Notes: generated by a model from the sequence alone, not told the origin. A DNA stretch of 64,000 nucleotides from Micromonospora wenchangensis (GCF_002210435.1 NZ_MZMV01000009.1:109385-173384); one strand, 5' to 3'; positions 46,462 through 55,875 are shown, numbered from the stretch's first letter. Made by a program: numbers and translations.

Positions 46462-46545
46462 TGCCGGGAGCGGGACTCGAACCCGCACGCCTGTTAAGGC
46501 AAATGCTTTTGAGGCATTCATGTCTGCCGATTCCATCATCCCGGC
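46462..46545 (-). tRNA. tRNA-Leu (anticodon CAA)
   Basis: The minus-strand sequence folds as a class II tRNA of 84 nt. The acceptor stem GCCGGGA pairs with TCCCGGC plus an A discriminator. The anticodon stem AATGC/GCATT encloses the loop CTCAAAA, giving anticodon CAA (reads UUG). A long variable arm (TGCCTTAACAGGC) and a T-arm with GGTTCGAGTCC are present. CCA is not encoded. Confidence 0.93.
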
Positions 46546-46581
46546 GTCACCCCGAGGGGCGCGTGGCTCACTGTACCCGAC

Positions 46582-46587
46582 TAGGCT
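46582..46587 (+). promoter_or_regulatory. -10 box upstream of pdtaR
   Basis: TAGGCT between the tRNA gene and pdtaR, 54 nt before the chosen GTG start. The tRNA is transcribed the other way. Confidence 0.35.
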
Positions 46588-46641
46588 CATGCGGGAGCAT
46601 GGGTGGTAGCCGGTGTGGGATCGATGGTGGGGGTAGGGCTG

Positions 46642-47265
46642 GTGGCCGAGACGCAGACGGATGCCGAGCGCAGGCGGGTGCTGATCGCCGAGGACGAGGC
46701 GCTCATCCGACTGGACCTGGCCGAGATGCTGGTCGAGGAGGGTTACGAGGTCGTCGGCGAGGCCGGTGACGGCGAGACCGCCGTCCGGTTGGCCGAGGAG
46801 CTCAAGCCCGACCTCGTCATCCTCGACATCAAGATGCCGATCATGGACGGCCTGGCCGCCGCCGAGCGGATCGCCGGTGCCCGGATCGCCCCCGTGATCA
46901 TCCTGACCGCGTTCAGCCAGCGTGACCTGGTGGAACGGGCGCGGGCCGCAGGTGCGATGGCCTACCTGGTCAAGCCGTTCCAGAAGAGCGACCTGGTGCC
47001 GGCGGTGGAGATCGCGCTGTCCCGCTACTCCGAGATCGCCGCCCTGGAGTCCGAGGTGGCCGGCCTCACCGACCGGCTGGAGATCCGCAAGACGGTCGAG
47101 CGCGCCAAGGGTGCGCTGATGACGACGTACGGGATGACCGAGCCGCAGGCGTTCAAGTGGATCCAGCGCACCGCCATGGACCACCGGATGACCATGAAGG
47201 AGGTCGCCGAGCGGATCCTCGCCGAGACCGCCGGTGGCGAGATCGCCGAGCAGCCCACCTCCTGA
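46642..47265 (+). CDS. pdtaR: Response regulator with ANTAR RNA-binding domain
   Basis: A 207-aa two-component regulator. The receiver domain (about 12-125) has RVLIAEDEALIRLDLAEML, the phosphoacceptor Asp62 in LVILDIKMP, the Thr in VIILTAFSQ and Lys in AYLVKPFQKSD. The ANTAR domain (about 140-195, ERAKGALMTTYGMTEPQAFK) binds paired hairpins in mRNA and prevents termination. The sequence is strongly like mycobacterial PdtaR, which acts with the kinase PdtaS; no kinase is adjacent here. The start is uncertain: GTG 46642 matches the known length, while an ATG at 46624 would add six residues. Confidence 0.92.
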   Translation: MAETQTDAERRRVLIAEDEALIRLDLAEMLVEEGYEVVGEAGDGETAVRLAEELKPDLVILDIKMPIMDGLAAAERIAGARIAPVIILTAFSQRDLVERARAAGAMAYLVKPFQKSDLVPAVEIALSRYSEIAALESEVAGLTDRLEIRKTVERAKGALMTTYGMTEPQAFKWIQRTAMDHRMTMKEVAERILAETAGGEIAEQPTS

Positions 47266-47589
47266 CCTGTCGGCGCACCGGTCGCCGATCGGTCCGTCTT
47301 TCCTCCCCGCCCGGCGGCCCACCCCGTCCGGTCGGCGAGGCGACCCGCTCCGAACAGGCGGAAGAATCCGCCCCGACGGCCGTCCGGTTCCGTCCTGACG
47401 TCGACCCGTGCAGCGCGGTCCGTCCCGCGCCGGCGGCGACACCGCGCCGTACCGGCCGGCCGTCCGCTCGGCCGGCGGACCCCTGCCCCCGATCGTCCGG
47501 CTCCCGTCTGCGCGGTGGTCGATCGGTTCGCCGGGTCGGGTGGCCCGACCCGCCCCCCACGGCGGGGTTCCGCTGCCTAGCATCGATGC
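47266..47589. other. 324-bp gap, no gene seen
   Basis: GC-rich sequence with no frame of convincing composition and no strong hairpin. The last 12 nt carry the -10 box of the next gene. Confidence 0.45.
47578..47583 (+). promoter_or_regulatory. -10 box of the Asp-box lipoprotein gene (leaderless)
   Basis: TAGCAT lies 6 nt before the ATG and no ribosome site precedes it, so the mRNA probably starts at or near the start codon. Confidence 0.45.
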
Positions 47590-48777
47590 ATGTCTGCCCG
47601 GCGCGTACTCGTGGTGTGCGCTCTGCTGGTCCTGGTGGTCGCCGGCTGTGACCGGCCCGGAGCCGGAAACGACGAGGCCGGGCGAGGTGACGGCCGGTCG
47701 GTGCCGGTCGAGCCGGCCTGGCGGGAGGCGACCCTGCCCGTACCGCCCGGTCCGGCCGGCCGGTTGGTGCTGCGCGACGCGGTCTCCTGCGCCGGGGTCT
47801 GGTTCCTGGTCGGCGGGGTCGTCGACGCCGCCGGTGGCAGCCGCCCGGCGGCCTGGTCCAGCGCGGACGGTTCCACCTGGCTGCCGGTGCCGGTCGCGGC
47901 CAGCACGTTCTACGGCCGGCAGCACGTGCTCTACGCGGCGGCCTGTGCGCCAGGGGGCGGGGGCCGGGTGGCGGCGCTGGGCGCCAAGAACGGTGGGGTG
48001 CACGGCAACCCGCGTACCGGGACCTGGGTCCGCGACGACGGCGGCCCGTTGCGGGAGGTGCCGGCGGCGTTCGAGCTGTTCGGCGGGCCCCGCGCGGTCA
48101 GCGTGGCCCGGCTGGCGGCCGGTGCGGGGGGCTGGTTGATCGCGGGTGCCCGGGCCGACGGCGCGGCGGTCTGGACGTCGCCGGACGCGGGCGGGTTCAC
48201 CCTGGCCGAGGGGCTGCCAGAGCTGGCCGGCGACGCCCGGGGGCGGACGGCGGCGTACGACGCGGTGGCGCTGCCGGCGGGTTGGCTGGTGGTCGGGTCG
48301 CTGCTGCCGGCGGGCGGCGCGGCGCTGCGGCCGATGGCCTGGACCTCGGTCGACGGGCGCTCCTGGCGACGGGCGGAGCTGCCGGTGCAGGACGGTCGGG
48401 GGCGGGCGGAGCGGGTGGTGCTGCGCGACGGCGTGCCGGTGGTGGTGGGGGCGGTTTCCGACGGTTTCGCCGTGTGGCGGGCCGACGACGGGGTGCGGTG
48501 GCGGCGGGTGGGCGGGTTCGGGGCGGCCGGTCCGGGCGTGCTGTCGGTGGTGGGGCTGGCCGTGGTGGGTGGCGCGCTGGTGGCGGTGACCGGGGACGGT
48601 GCCGGCCGCGCGGTCCGGATGTCTACGGACGGTGGGGTGTCGTGGCGCTCCGTGCGGGTGCCGTTGACGGTGGTCGATGGCGGCGACACCGCCCTGACGG
48701 TGGCCGGCGGCGATGATCGACTGTTGCTGCTGGCTGACGACGGCGGGGCCTCCCATGCCTGGTGGGGGCGGGTTTGA
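47590..48777 (+). CDS. Secreted lipoprotein with Asp-box propeller repeats
   Basis: A 395-aa lipoprotein. RRVLVVCALLVLVVAGC is a signal peptide with a lipobox, Cys20 being the lipid-bearing residue. The rest shows repeated Asp-box turns of the type S-x-D-G-x-x-W (SSADGSTW, TSVDGRSW, STDGGVSW and looser copies), spaced 45-70 residues apart, which mark the blades of a beta-propeller as in sialidases and photosystem assembly factors. Sialidase catalytic residues are not evident, so a binding role outside the cell is more likely. I know no named family for it. It is a single gene with its own promoter. Confidence 0.7.
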   Translation: MSARRVLVVCALLVLVVAGCDRPGAGNDEAGRGDGRSVPVEPAWREATLPVPPGPAGRLVLRDAVSCAGVWFLVGGVVDAAGGSRPAAWSSADGSTWLPVPVAASTFYGRQHVLYAAACAPGGGGRVAALGAKNGGVHGNPRTGTWVRDDGGPLREVPAAFELFGGPRAVSVARLAAGAGGWLIAGARADGAAVWTSPDAGGFTLAEGLPELAGDARGRTAAYDAVALPAGWLVVGSLLPAGGAALRPMAWTSVDGRSWRRAELPVQDGRGRAERVVLRDGVPVVVGAVSDGFAVWRADDGVRWRRVGGFGAAGPGVLSVVGLAVVGGALVAVTGDGAGRAVRMSTDGGVSWRSVRVPLTVVDGGDTALTVAGGDDRLLLLADDGGASHAWWGRV

Positions 48778-48920
48778 GTGGCTATAGGCGGGGGTGGTGG
48801 CCGGCGGCGTCGCGCGCCTTCGAACAGAAAGTGAGAATCCCTCAGAACTGACGGTTCTTACAGCGATCGTTTCGAATCCGCCACGGCGTGTAACGGTTCG
48901 ATCAACCCCGCTTGCTGGGG

Positions 48921-48949
48921 CTTACGTCGCAGCTTCCCGGTGGGATAAC
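48921..48949 (+). promoter_or_regulatory. Possible livK operon promoter
   Basis: CTTACG (48921-48926), 17 nt, then GATAAC (48944-48949). It would give a leader of about 95 nt before the TTG start of livK. The -35 match is poor. Confidence 0.3.
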
Positions 48950-49050
48950 GTCCCGGCCCAGACCGGCGACGACGGTCTGGTTCGTCCGCCCCCGCAAGGG
49001 CCAATAGGCAGCGGGTGGTTCGGACCATGCGACGGAGGAGGGTTCCGGCC

Positions 49051-50211
49051 TTGAGGCAGAAGCTCGCACGCGTGATCGGTGGAGTCGCCATGCTGGCGCT
49101 CGTCGCCGGCGGCACCGCTTGCTCCAGCGGCAGCGACGACGAGGCGTCCGGTGGCGACGGCTGCGGTAGCAAGATCGCGTTCTTCGGCGCGCTGACCGGC
49201 AGCTCGGCGGCGCTGGGCATCAACGAGAAGAACGGCGTCAAGCTCGCCGTCGAGAAGTACAACAAGGAAAACGCCGACTGCAAGGTCGAGCTGGCCGAGC
49301 TGGACTCGCAGGGCAGCCCGGACCAGGCGCCCGGTCTGGCCCAGAAGGCCATCGACGACAGCAAGCTCCTGGGCATCGTCGGCCCGGCCTACTCGGGTGA
49401 GTCCGAGGCCGCCGGCCCGCTGTTCAACGAGGCCGGCCTGGTCACCATCACCCCCTCCGCCACCCGTCCCAGCCTCGCCCAGCAGGGCTGGAAGACCTTC
49501 TTCCGGGCGGTCGGCAACGACCTGAGCCAGGGCCCCGCGGCCGGCACCTACATCAAGAACGTGATGAAGGCCGACAAGGTCTACGTCATCGACGACCAGT
49601 CCGCCTACGGCGCGGGCCTGGCCGACGAGGTCAAGAAGGTCCTCGGCGGCGCGGTCGTCGGCTCGGACAAGGTCCAGGGCGAGGGCAAGCAGACCGAGTT
49701 CTCCGGCGTGGTGACCAAGGTCAAGGCGGCCGGCGTCAAGGCCGTCTTCTTCGGCGGTTACTACCAGGAGGCCGGCCTGATCCGCAAGCAGCTCACCGCT
49801 GCCGGCGTCACCGCCCCGCTGGTCGTCGGTGACGGCTCCAACGACCCGGCGTACATCACCACCGCCGGTGCCGCCGCCGCCGAGGGCACCATCCTCACCT
49901 GCCCGTGCGCGCCGGCCGCCGAGGCCCGTGGCACCTTCGTCGAGGAGTTCAAGGCGCTCAACGGCGCCGACCCGGGCACCTACAGCGACACCGCCTACGA
50001 CGCCGCGAACATCCTGCTCGCCGGCATCAAGGCCAAGAAGACCACCCGCGCCGACCTGCTGGAGTTCGTGAAGAGCTACAACGGCGAGGGTGTCGCGTCG
50101 AGCTACAAGTTCGTCGAGGGTGGCGAGCTGGACCCGGCGCAGGTCAAGGTCTGGGCGTTCAAGGTCCAGGGCGGCAAGGTCGTCCCCGACCAGGAGATCC
50201 CGAAGGCCTGA
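49051..50211 (+). CDS. livK: Branched-chain amino acid ABC transporter binding protein
   Basis: A 386-aa lipoprotein, the extracytoplasmic receptor of a Leu/Ile/Val-type ABC importer. A signal peptide ends at the lipobox GTAC (Cys24). The type-1 binding fold is seen in IAFFGALTGSSAALGINEKNGVKLAVE, GIVGPAYSGESEAAGPLFNEAGLVTITPSAT and VYVIDDQSAYGAGLADEV. The TTG start is chosen because the strong ribosome site GGAGGAGG lies 9 nt before it; an in-frame ATG at 49027 lies upstream of that site. It opens a five-gene operon and is separated from livH by a hairpin that may lower expression of the later genes. Confidence 0.92.
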   Translation: MRQKLARVIGGVAMLALVAGGTACSSGSDDEASGGDGCGSKIAFFGALTGSSAALGINEKNGVKLAVEKYNKENADCKVELAELDSQGSPDQAPGLAQKAIDDSKLLGIVGPAYSGESEAAGPLFNEAGLVTITPSATRPSLAQQGWKTFFRAVGNDLSQGPAAGTYIKNVMKADKVYVIDDQSAYGAGLADEVKKVLGGAVVGSDKVQGEGKQTEFSGVVTKVKAAGVKAVFFGGYYQEAGLIRKQLTAAGVTAPLVVGDGSNDPAYITTAGAAAAEGTILTCPCAPAAEARGTFVEEFKALNGADPGTYSDTAYDAANILLAGIKAKKTTRADLLEFVKSYNGEGVASSYKFVEGGELDPAQVKVWAFKVQGGKVVPDQEIPKA

Positions 50212-50246
50212 CCACGGTCGCTGCGAGCGATTGACGACAGATCGCG

Positions 50247-50278
50247 GGTGCGGCCGGGAGCTCGCTCCCGGCCGCACC
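50247..50278 (+). terminator. Intercistronic hairpin between livK and livH
   Basis: GGTGCGGCCGGGAG (50247-50260), loop CTCG, and its exact complement at 50265-50278: a 14-bp perfect stem 35 nt after livK and 35 nt before livH. It could act as a partial terminator or stabilise the livK mRNA 3' end. Confidence 0.65.
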
Positions 50279-50313
50279 ACCTGTTTCTCCACACCTGACG
50301 GAGCGGCCCTCCC

Positions 50314-51264
50314 GTGAACTTCGACGGACTGTTCTCCAACTTCGGGGAACTCACCACGACCGGCCTGACACAGGGTGCGATCTACGCCCTGGTCGCGCTC
50401 GGCTACACGCTGGTCTACGGCGTACTCAGACTCATCAACTTCGCCCACTCCGAGGTCTTCATCGCCGGCGCGTTCGCCGCCATCTGGACCTGGAACGGCT
50501 TCGGCCTCGACCAGGACTCCCAGGTCAGCGGGGTCGGCTCGATCCTGTTCTACCTGCTCGTCGCGATGATCGTCGCGGCCATCGCGTCGGCCGGCACGGC
50601 GACCGTGATCGAGCGGGTGGCGTACCGGCCGCTGCGCAAGCGCAACGCGCCGCCGCTGGCCTTCCTGATCACCGCGATCGGCGCGTCGATCGCGATCTCG
50701 GAGGCGTTCGGCATCTGGACCCGTCGGCGGCCCGAGGGCGCACCGATCCTGATCAGCCAGAAGCCACTGTTCCACCTCTTCGGGGTGCCGATCGACGGGG
50801 TGCAGTTGCTCACCCTCGGCGCCGCGCTGGTGATGATGGTCGCGCTGGACCAGTTCATCAACCGCAGCCGGGTCGGCCGGGGCATCCGGGCGGTCGCCCA
50901 GGACGCCAACACCGCCGCGCTGATGGGCGTGAACAAGGACCGGATCATCCTGATGGTCTTCATCGCCGGTGGCACCATGGCCGGCGTCGCCGGCCTGCTC
51001 TACGACGTGCGGATCCAGAGCCTGACCTACAGCGTCGGCTTCCTGCTCGGCCTCAAGGCGTTCACCGCCGCGGTGCTCGGCGGCATCGGCAACCTCCGGG
51101 GCGCCCTGGTCGGCGGCCTGCTGCTGGGCGTGGTGGAGAACTACGCATCGGGGTTGTTCGGCAGCGAGTGGAAGGACTTCGCCGCCTTCGCCGTGCTGGT
51201 GGTGCTGCTGATGTTCCGGCCGACCGGTCTGCTGGGCGAATCGCTGGGAAGGGCACGGGCATGA
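50314..51264 (+). CDS. livH: Branched-chain amino acid ABC permease LivH
   Basis: A 316-aa inner-membrane permease with about eight helices. The LivH signature is seen in LTQGAIYALVALGYTLVYGVLRLINFAHSE at the N-terminus (split here: GAIYALVALGYTLVYGVLRL, INFAHSEV), the coupling region RVGRGIRAVAQDANTAALMG, and the ending LKAFTAAVLGGIGNLRGALV. It forms the channel with LivM and couples to LivG and LivF. The GTG start is preceded by CGGAGCGG. Its stop overlaps the livM start (ATGA). Confidence 0.92.
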   Translation: MNFDGLFSNFGELTTTGLTQGAIYALVALGYTLVYGVLRLINFAHSEVFIAGAFAAIWTWNGFGLDQDSQVSGVGSILFYLLVAMIVAAIASAGTATVIERVAYRPLRKRNAPPLAFLITAIGASIAISEAFGIWTRRRPEGAPILISQKPLFHLFGVPIDGVQLLTLGAALVMMVALDQFINRSRVGRGIRAVAQDANTAALMGVNKDRIILMVFIAGGTMAGVAGLLYDVRIQSLTYSVGFLLGLKAFTAAVLGGIGNLRGALVGGLLLGVVENYASGLFGSEWKDFAAFAVLVVLLMFRPTGLLGESLGRARA

Positions 51265-52406
51265 CGACGACGGTTAATCCGCCGACCCCCGAGCAGCAGC
51301 AGGGGATCGGGACACGGCTGCGGCACGGCCGCGAGGCCATCGCGCAGCGGTGGCACGACGCCCCGCGCTGGGTGCGCTGGGCGGCGCTGGTCGCGCTGAT
51401 CGCGTTCTTCTACGCGCTGCCCAACAAGGAGTTCTACCAGTACCTGGGGCCGATCCCGACCACGGGCTCCAACTTCACCCAGGTGCTGTTCACCGTCTCG
51501 ATCTACGTGCTGCTCGCGGTCGGGTTGAACATCGTGGTCGGCTTCGCCGGCCTGCTCGACCTCGGCTACTTCGGCTTCTTCGCCGTCGGCGCGTACACCG
51601 TGGCGGTGTTGACCTCGCCGAGCAGCAACCTCAAGACGCTCTGGCCGTGGCTGCTGGTGGTGCCGATCGCGATCGCCCTCACCATGGTCTCCGGCGTCAT
51701 GCTCGGCACGCCGACCCTGCGGCTGCGCGGTGACTACCTGGCACTGGTGACGCTCGGCTTCGCCGAGATGATCCGGATCGCGGCGGTCAGCTCCGACTTC
51801 CTCAAGGGCCAGCGGGGCTTCAACCAGATCCCGCACCCGCCCGGCAAGTACGCCGACGGCAAGCCGTTCTTCGGGGTGCTCGACGCCCGCCCGTACTACT
51901 GGCTGGTGCTCACGCTGATCATCCTGGTGGTGATCGGGGTGCGGAACCTGACCCACAGCCGGGTCGGCCGGGCCTGGATCTCGATCCGTGAGGACGAGGA
52001 CGCGGCCCAGCTGATGGGCGTGCCGACGTTCAAGTTCAAGCTCTGGGCGTTCGCCTCGGGTGCGGCGATCGCCGGCCTGGCCGGTGCGCTCTTCGCCGGC
52101 AAGCAGAACTTCGTCAACTCGCAGAACTTCGAGCTGCTCAACTCGATCATCATCCTGGCCGCGGTCATCCTGGGCGGCTCGGGCAACATCGTCGGCGCGA
52201 TCGTCGGCGGCGGCCTGGTGGCGTACATGATCGAGCGGTTCCGCGGCATCGAGCTGTTCGGCGTGGAGCTGTACGAGTACCGGTTCCTCTTCTTCGGTCT
52301 GGTGCTCGTGGTGATGATGATCTTCCGGCCGCAGGGCCTCATCCCGAACCGACGACGGGCGGCGGAGTTCAAGGACCGTCGCAAGGAGGTGATCGTCGGT
52401 GAGTGA
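51261..52406 (+). CDS. livM: Branched-chain amino acid ABC permease LivM
   Basis: A 381-aa permease, the partner of LivH. A charged N-terminal 40 residues precede about nine to ten helices. Family features are LLAVGLNIVVGFAGLLDLGY, LRLRGDYLALVTLGFAEMIR, SRVGRAWISIREDEDAAQLM (coupling region) and AVILGGSGNIVGAIVGGGL. The start ATG overlaps the livH stop, and its end overlaps livG by 8 nt, so translation is coupled. Confidence 0.92.
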   Translation: MTTTVNPPTPEQQQGIGTRLRHGREAIAQRWHDAPRWVRWAALVALIAFFYALPNKEFYQYLGPIPTTGSNFTQVLFTVSIYVLLAVGLNIVVGFAGLLDLGYFGFFAVGAYTVAVLTSPSSNLKTLWPWLLVVPIAIALTMVSGVMLGTPTLRLRGDYLALVTLGFAEMIRIAAVSSDFLKGQRGFNQIPHPPGKYADGKPFFGVLDARPYYWLVLTLIILVVIGVRNLTHSRVGRAWISIREDEDAAQLMGVPTFKFKLWAFASGAAIAGLAGALFAGKQNFVNSQNFELLNSIIILAAVILGGSGNIVGAIVGGGLVAYMIERFRGIELFGVELYEYRFLFFGLVLVVMMIFRPQGLIPNRRRAAEFKDRRKEVIVGE

Positions 52407-53244
52407 CACCGAACAGACCCCGGCCGTTCCGGCCCAGGCGGGCGCGCCCGCCGTCGAGACCATCCCCGGGCGGGAACCGCTGCTGGAGGTCGACCACGTC
52501 ACGCTGCGCTTCGGCGGCGTGGTGGCGCTCAACGACGTCGACTTCACCCTCTACAAGGGGGAGATCCTCGGGCTGATCGGCCCGAACGGCGCCGGCAAGA
52601 CCACCTGCTTCAACGCGATGACCGGCATCTACCAGCCCAGCGAGGGGCAGATCCGGTTCCGCGGCGAGAAGATCAGCGGCAAGAAGCGGCACCAGATCAC
52701 CAAGATGGGCATGGCGCGGACGTTCCAGAACATCCGCCTCTTCCCGGAGATGACCGCGCTGGAGAACGTGCAGGTCGGTGCCGACGCGCACCACAAGACC
52801 AGCGTGGTCTCGGCGCTGTTCCGGCTGCCCCGGCACTGGCGCGAGGAGCGCGAGGGCCGGGAGAAGGCCGAACGGCTGCTGGAGTTCGTCGGCATCCGGT
52901 CCCGGATGCACGAGTTCGCCCGCAACCTCTCCTACGGCGAGCAGCGCCGGCTGGAGATCGCCCGGGCCCTGGCCACCGACCCGGTGCTGCTCTGCCTGGA
53001 CGAGCCGGCCGCCGGCTTCAACCCGGCGGAGAAGGAGGAGCTGCTCCAGCTCATCCGGCAGATCCGCGACACCGGCGTGACCGTGCTGCTGATCGAGCAC
53101 GACATGCGCCTGGTCATGGGCGTCACCGACCGGATCGTGGTGCTGGAGTTCGGGAAGAAGATCGCCGAGGGGCTGCCCGCCGAGGTGCGGGACAACCCGA
53201 AGGTGGTCGCGGCGTACCTGGGGGTACCGGACGATGCTGCTTGA
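52399..53244 (+). CDS. livG: Branched-chain amino acid ABC ATPase LivG
   Basis: A 281-aa ATPase. Walker A is GLIGPNGAGKTTCFN, the Q-loop region is MARTFQNIRLFPEMT, the ABC signature is LSYGEQRRLEIARAL, and Walker B is VLLCLDEPAAGFNPAE, followed by the switch His in LLIEHDMRLVM. The C-terminal GLPAEVRDNPKVVAAYLG is typical of LivG. The first 25 residues are a Pro/Ala-rich extension. It overlaps livM by 8 nt and livF by 11 nt. Confidence 0.93.
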   Translation: MSDTEQTPAVPAQAGAPAVETIPGREPLLEVDHVTLRFGGVVALNDVDFTLYKGEILGLIGPNGAGKTTCFNAMTGIYQPSEGQIRFRGEKISGKKRHQITKMGMARTFQNIRLFPEMTALENVQVGADAHHKTSVVSALFRLPRHWREEREGREKAERLLEFVGIRSRMHEFARNLSYGEQRRLEIARALATDPVLLCLDEPAAGFNPAEKEELLQLIRQIRDTGVTVLLIEHDMRLVMGVTDRIVVLEFGKKIAEGLPAEVRDNPKVVAAYLGVPDDAA

Positions 53245-53944
53245 GATTGACGACGTCAGCCTGCTGTACGGGCGCATCCAGGCGCTGCACGGGATCAGCC
53301 TGACCGTGGGGGAGGGCGAGATCGTCGCCCTGATCGGCGCGAACGGCGCCGGTAAGTCCACCACCATGCGGGCGATCTCCGGTATCCGGCCGATCGCCTC
53401 CGGAGCGATCCGCTTCGAGGGCGAGGACATCTCCAAGCTCCGGGCGGACCTGCGGGTCCGGCGGGGGCTGTGCCAGGCCCCGGAGGGTCGCGGCATCTTC
53501 CCCGGCATGACCGTGCTGGAGAACCTCGACATGGGCGCCTACACCCGCCGGGACCGGGCGGGCATCGCCCAGGACCTCAACCGGGTGCTGGAGCTGTTCC
53601 CCCGGCTGGCCGAGCGGCGCAAGCAGGCCGGCGGCACCCTCTCCGGCGGCGAGCAGCAGATGCTGGCCGTCGGCCGGGCGCTGATGAGCCGACCCAAGCT
53701 GCTGCTGCTCGACGAGCCGTCGATGGGTCTGGCCCCGATGCTGATCCAGCAGATCTTCTCCATCATCACCGAGATCAACGAGCAGGGCACCACGATCCTG
53801 CTGGTGGAGCAGAACGCGCAGCAGGCGCTCGCCCGGGCCCACCGGGCGTACGTGCTGGAGACCGGCCGCATCGTCAAGAGCGGCACCGGCGCGGAGCTGC
53901 TGCACGACCCGTCGGTCAAAGAGGCCTACCTCGGCGTGGCCTGA
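53234..53944 (+). CDS. livF: Branched-chain amino acid ABC ATPase LivF
   Basis: A 236-aa ATPase and partner of LivG. Walker A is [15 protein letters not shown], the signature [15 protein letters not shown], and Walker [17 protein letters not shown], with a [19 protein letters not shown] ending as in LivF (the switch residue after the DE is Glu-Gln-Asn rather than His, which is normal for this family). It closes the livKHMGF operon; the next ABC system starts 29 nt later on the same strand and could be co-transcribed. Confidence 0.93.
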   Translation: MLLEIDDVSLLYGRIQALHGISLTVGEGEIVALIGANGAGKSTTMRAISGIRPIASGAIRFEGEDISKLRADLRVRRGLCQAPEGRGIFPGMTVLENLDMGAYTRRDRAGIAQDLNRVLELFPRLAERRKQAGGTLSGGEQQMLAVGRALMSRPKLLLLDEPSMGLAPMLIQQIFSIITEINEQGTTILLVEQNAQQALARAHRAYVLETGRIVKSGTGAELLHDPSVKEAYLGVA

Positions 53945-53973
53945 CCGTCGCCCCCTCGCAAAGGAGTACTGCC

Positions 53974-54879
53974 ATGTTCCACCTCACCCCTGGTCGGCGG
54001 GCGGCGTTCGGCGTCGCCGGCGCGACCGCTCTGCTGCTCTCCCTCGCCGCCTGTGGCGAGGAGGAGAGCACCGAGCAGCCCGGCGGCGGCCCGTCGGTCA
54101 GCGCGTCGGCGGACACCTCGCTGGCCGACAAGGTCCCCGCGGCCATCAAGGCCGACGGCAAGATCGTCGTGGGCACCGACTCGACGTACGCCCCGGCGGA
54201 ATTCCTCGACAGCGACGGCAAGACGGTCATCGGCTTCGACGTCGAGCTGTTCACCGCCGTGGCGGCCAAGCTCGGCCTCAAGGCGGAGTTCGTCTCCGCG
54301 CCGTTCGGCGACATCATCTCCGGCGTGAGCACCGGCAAGTACGAGGTCGGCGTCTCGTCGTTCACCATCAACGACGAGCGCAAGCAGCAGGCCAACATGG
54401 TCAGCTACTTCCAGGTCGGCACCCAGTGGGTGACCAAGAAGGGCAACCCGGCCGGCGTCAAGATCGACGACGCCTGCGGCAAGAAGATCGCCGTGCAGAA
54501 GGACACCGTCCAGGTCGAGGACATCCAGAAGCGCTCCAAGACCTGCACCGACGCCGGCAAGCCGGCGATCACCGTCGAGCAGTTCCCCGGTCAGGACGCC
54601 GCCACCGCCGCGGTGGTCTCCGGCAAGGACGACGCGATGCTCGCCGACTACCCGGTCGGGGTGTTCGCGGTGACCCAGTCCAACGACGCCCTCGAACTGC
54701 TCGACAAGCAGTACGAGGCGGCCCCGTACGGCTACGTGGTCGGCAAGGACCAGGCGGCGTTCGCCGAGGCGGTGCGGGACGCGACCAAGGCGCTGATCGC
54801 CGACGGGTCGTACAAGTCGGTGCTGGACAAGTGGAAGGTGGCGGACGGCGCGATCACGGACCCCGCGATCAACCCGTAA
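53974..54879 (+). CDS. Polar amino acid ABC transporter binding protein
   Basis: A 301-aa lipoprotein of solute-binding family 3. The lipobox is LAAC with Cys27. The family 3 fold is seen in [60 protein letters not shown] and [16 protein letters not shown]. The ligand is probably a polar amino acid such as glutamine, glutamate or cystine. AAGGAG lies 9 nt before the ATG. It is followed by its permease and ATPase genes. Confidence 0.9.
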   Translation: MFHLTPGRRAAFGVAGATALLLSLAACGEEESTEQPGGGPSVSASADTSLADKVPAAIKADGKIVVGTDSTYAPAEFLDSDGKTVIGFDVELFTAVAAKLGLKAEFVSAPFGDIISGVSTGKYEVGVSSFTINDERKQQANMVSYFQVGTQWVTKKGNPAGVKIDDACGKKIAVQKDTVQVEDIQKRSKTCTDAGKPAITVEQFPGQDAATAAVVSGKDDAMLADYPVGVFAVTQSNDALELLDKQYEAAPYGYVVGKDQAAFAEAVRDATKALIADGSYKSVLDKWKVADGAITDPAINP

Positions 54880-54885
54880 CAGGTC

Positions 54886-55875
54886 ATGGAATCCCACGAC
54901 ACTTCCACCGTACGGGCGCGGCCGGAGCCTCTCCGCGCCGTGCCCGTACGGCACCCGGGGCGCTGGGTCGCGGTCGCCGTGCTGGCCGTGCTGGTCGCCA
55001 TGTTCGTCCACCTGCTGGTCACCAACGACGCCTTCAACTGGTCGTTCATGGTGGACAAGATGTTCCGTCCGCCGATCATCGAGGGGCTGCTGCGCGGCAC
55101 GGTGCTGATGACGGTGAGCGCGATGCTCATCGGCGTCACGCTGGGCGTGGTGGTGGCGGTGATGCGGCTGTCGGACAATCCGATCCTGCGCGGGGTCGCC
55201 TGGCTCTACACCTGGTTCTTCCGGGCGGTGCCCCGGCTGGTGCTGCTGGCGGTCTTCGGCAACATCGGCATCCTGTGGAGCCGGATCGAGTTCGGGGTGC
55301 CGTTCGACACCCAGCTCGGTCAGCTCTTCGGCATCGACAACCTGCAACTGCGGCTGTTCGGCTTCTCCTCCCGGGACATCCTCACCGGCTTCATGGCCGG
55401 CCTGCTGGGGTTGGCGCTGTCCGAGGCGGCCTACATGGCCGAGATCGTCCGGGCCGGCATCCAGTCGGTCGACGAGGGGCAGACCGAGGCGGCCCAGGCG
55501 TTGGGCATGAGCCGGGGTCAGCTGCTGCGCCGGGTGGTGCTGCCGCAGGCGATGCGGGTGATCATCCCGCCGACCGGCAACGAGACCATCGCGATGCTCA
55601 AGGACACCTCGCTGCTGCTCTACGTGCCGGTGAGCGTGGAGCTGTTCTTCCAGCTCGACGCGGTCGGCAAGCGGACCTTCCAGATCTTCCCGATGTACGT
55701 GGCCGCCTGCCTGTGGTACCTCTTCCTGACCAGCATCCTGCTGGTCGGGCAGTACTTCCTGGAGCGGCACTTCGGCAAGGGCTACGGCCCGGCCGGCCGG
55801 GCCCGGCTGCGGTTGCGGGGGATGACGGCGGAGACCGGTGGCGGCGGCAATTCGGGGACGGTGGGTCCGGCATGA
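54886..55875 (+). CDS. Polar amino acid ABC transporter permease
   Basis: A 329-aa HisM/GlnP-type permease. After a charged N-terminus come about six helices. The EAA loop that docks on the ATPase is [20 protein letters not shown] followed by [20 protein letters not shown]. One permease protein is present, so the channel is probably a homodimer. The ATG lies 6 nt after the stop of the binding protein gene. The last 25 residues are a Gly-rich basic tail. Its stop overlaps the ATPase start (ATGA). Confidence 0.9.
   Translation: MESHDTSTVRARPEPLRAVPVRHPGRWVAVAVLAVLVAMFVHLLVTNDAFNWSFMVDKMFRPPIIEGLLRGTVLMTVSAMLIGVTLGVVVAVMRLSDNPILRGVAWLYTWFFRAVPRLVLLAVFGNIGILWSRIEFGVPFDTQLGQLFGIDNLQLRLFGFSSRDILTGFMAGLLGLALSEAAYMAEIVRAGIQSVDEGQTEAAQALGMSRGQLLRRVVLPQAMRVIIPPTGNETIAMLKDTSLLLYVPVSVELFFQLDAVGKRTFQIFPMYVAACLWYLFLTSILLVGQYFLERHFGKGYGPAGRARLRLRGMTAETGGGGNSGTVGPA

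Noticed and set aside
48778..49050. GlnR-type nitrogen control site upstream of livK
   Set aside because: I looked for two GTnAC/GAAAC half-sites with 6-nt spacing and found no acceptable pair; AGAAC-TGACG-GTTCT at 48844-48858 is a short symmetry without known meaning.
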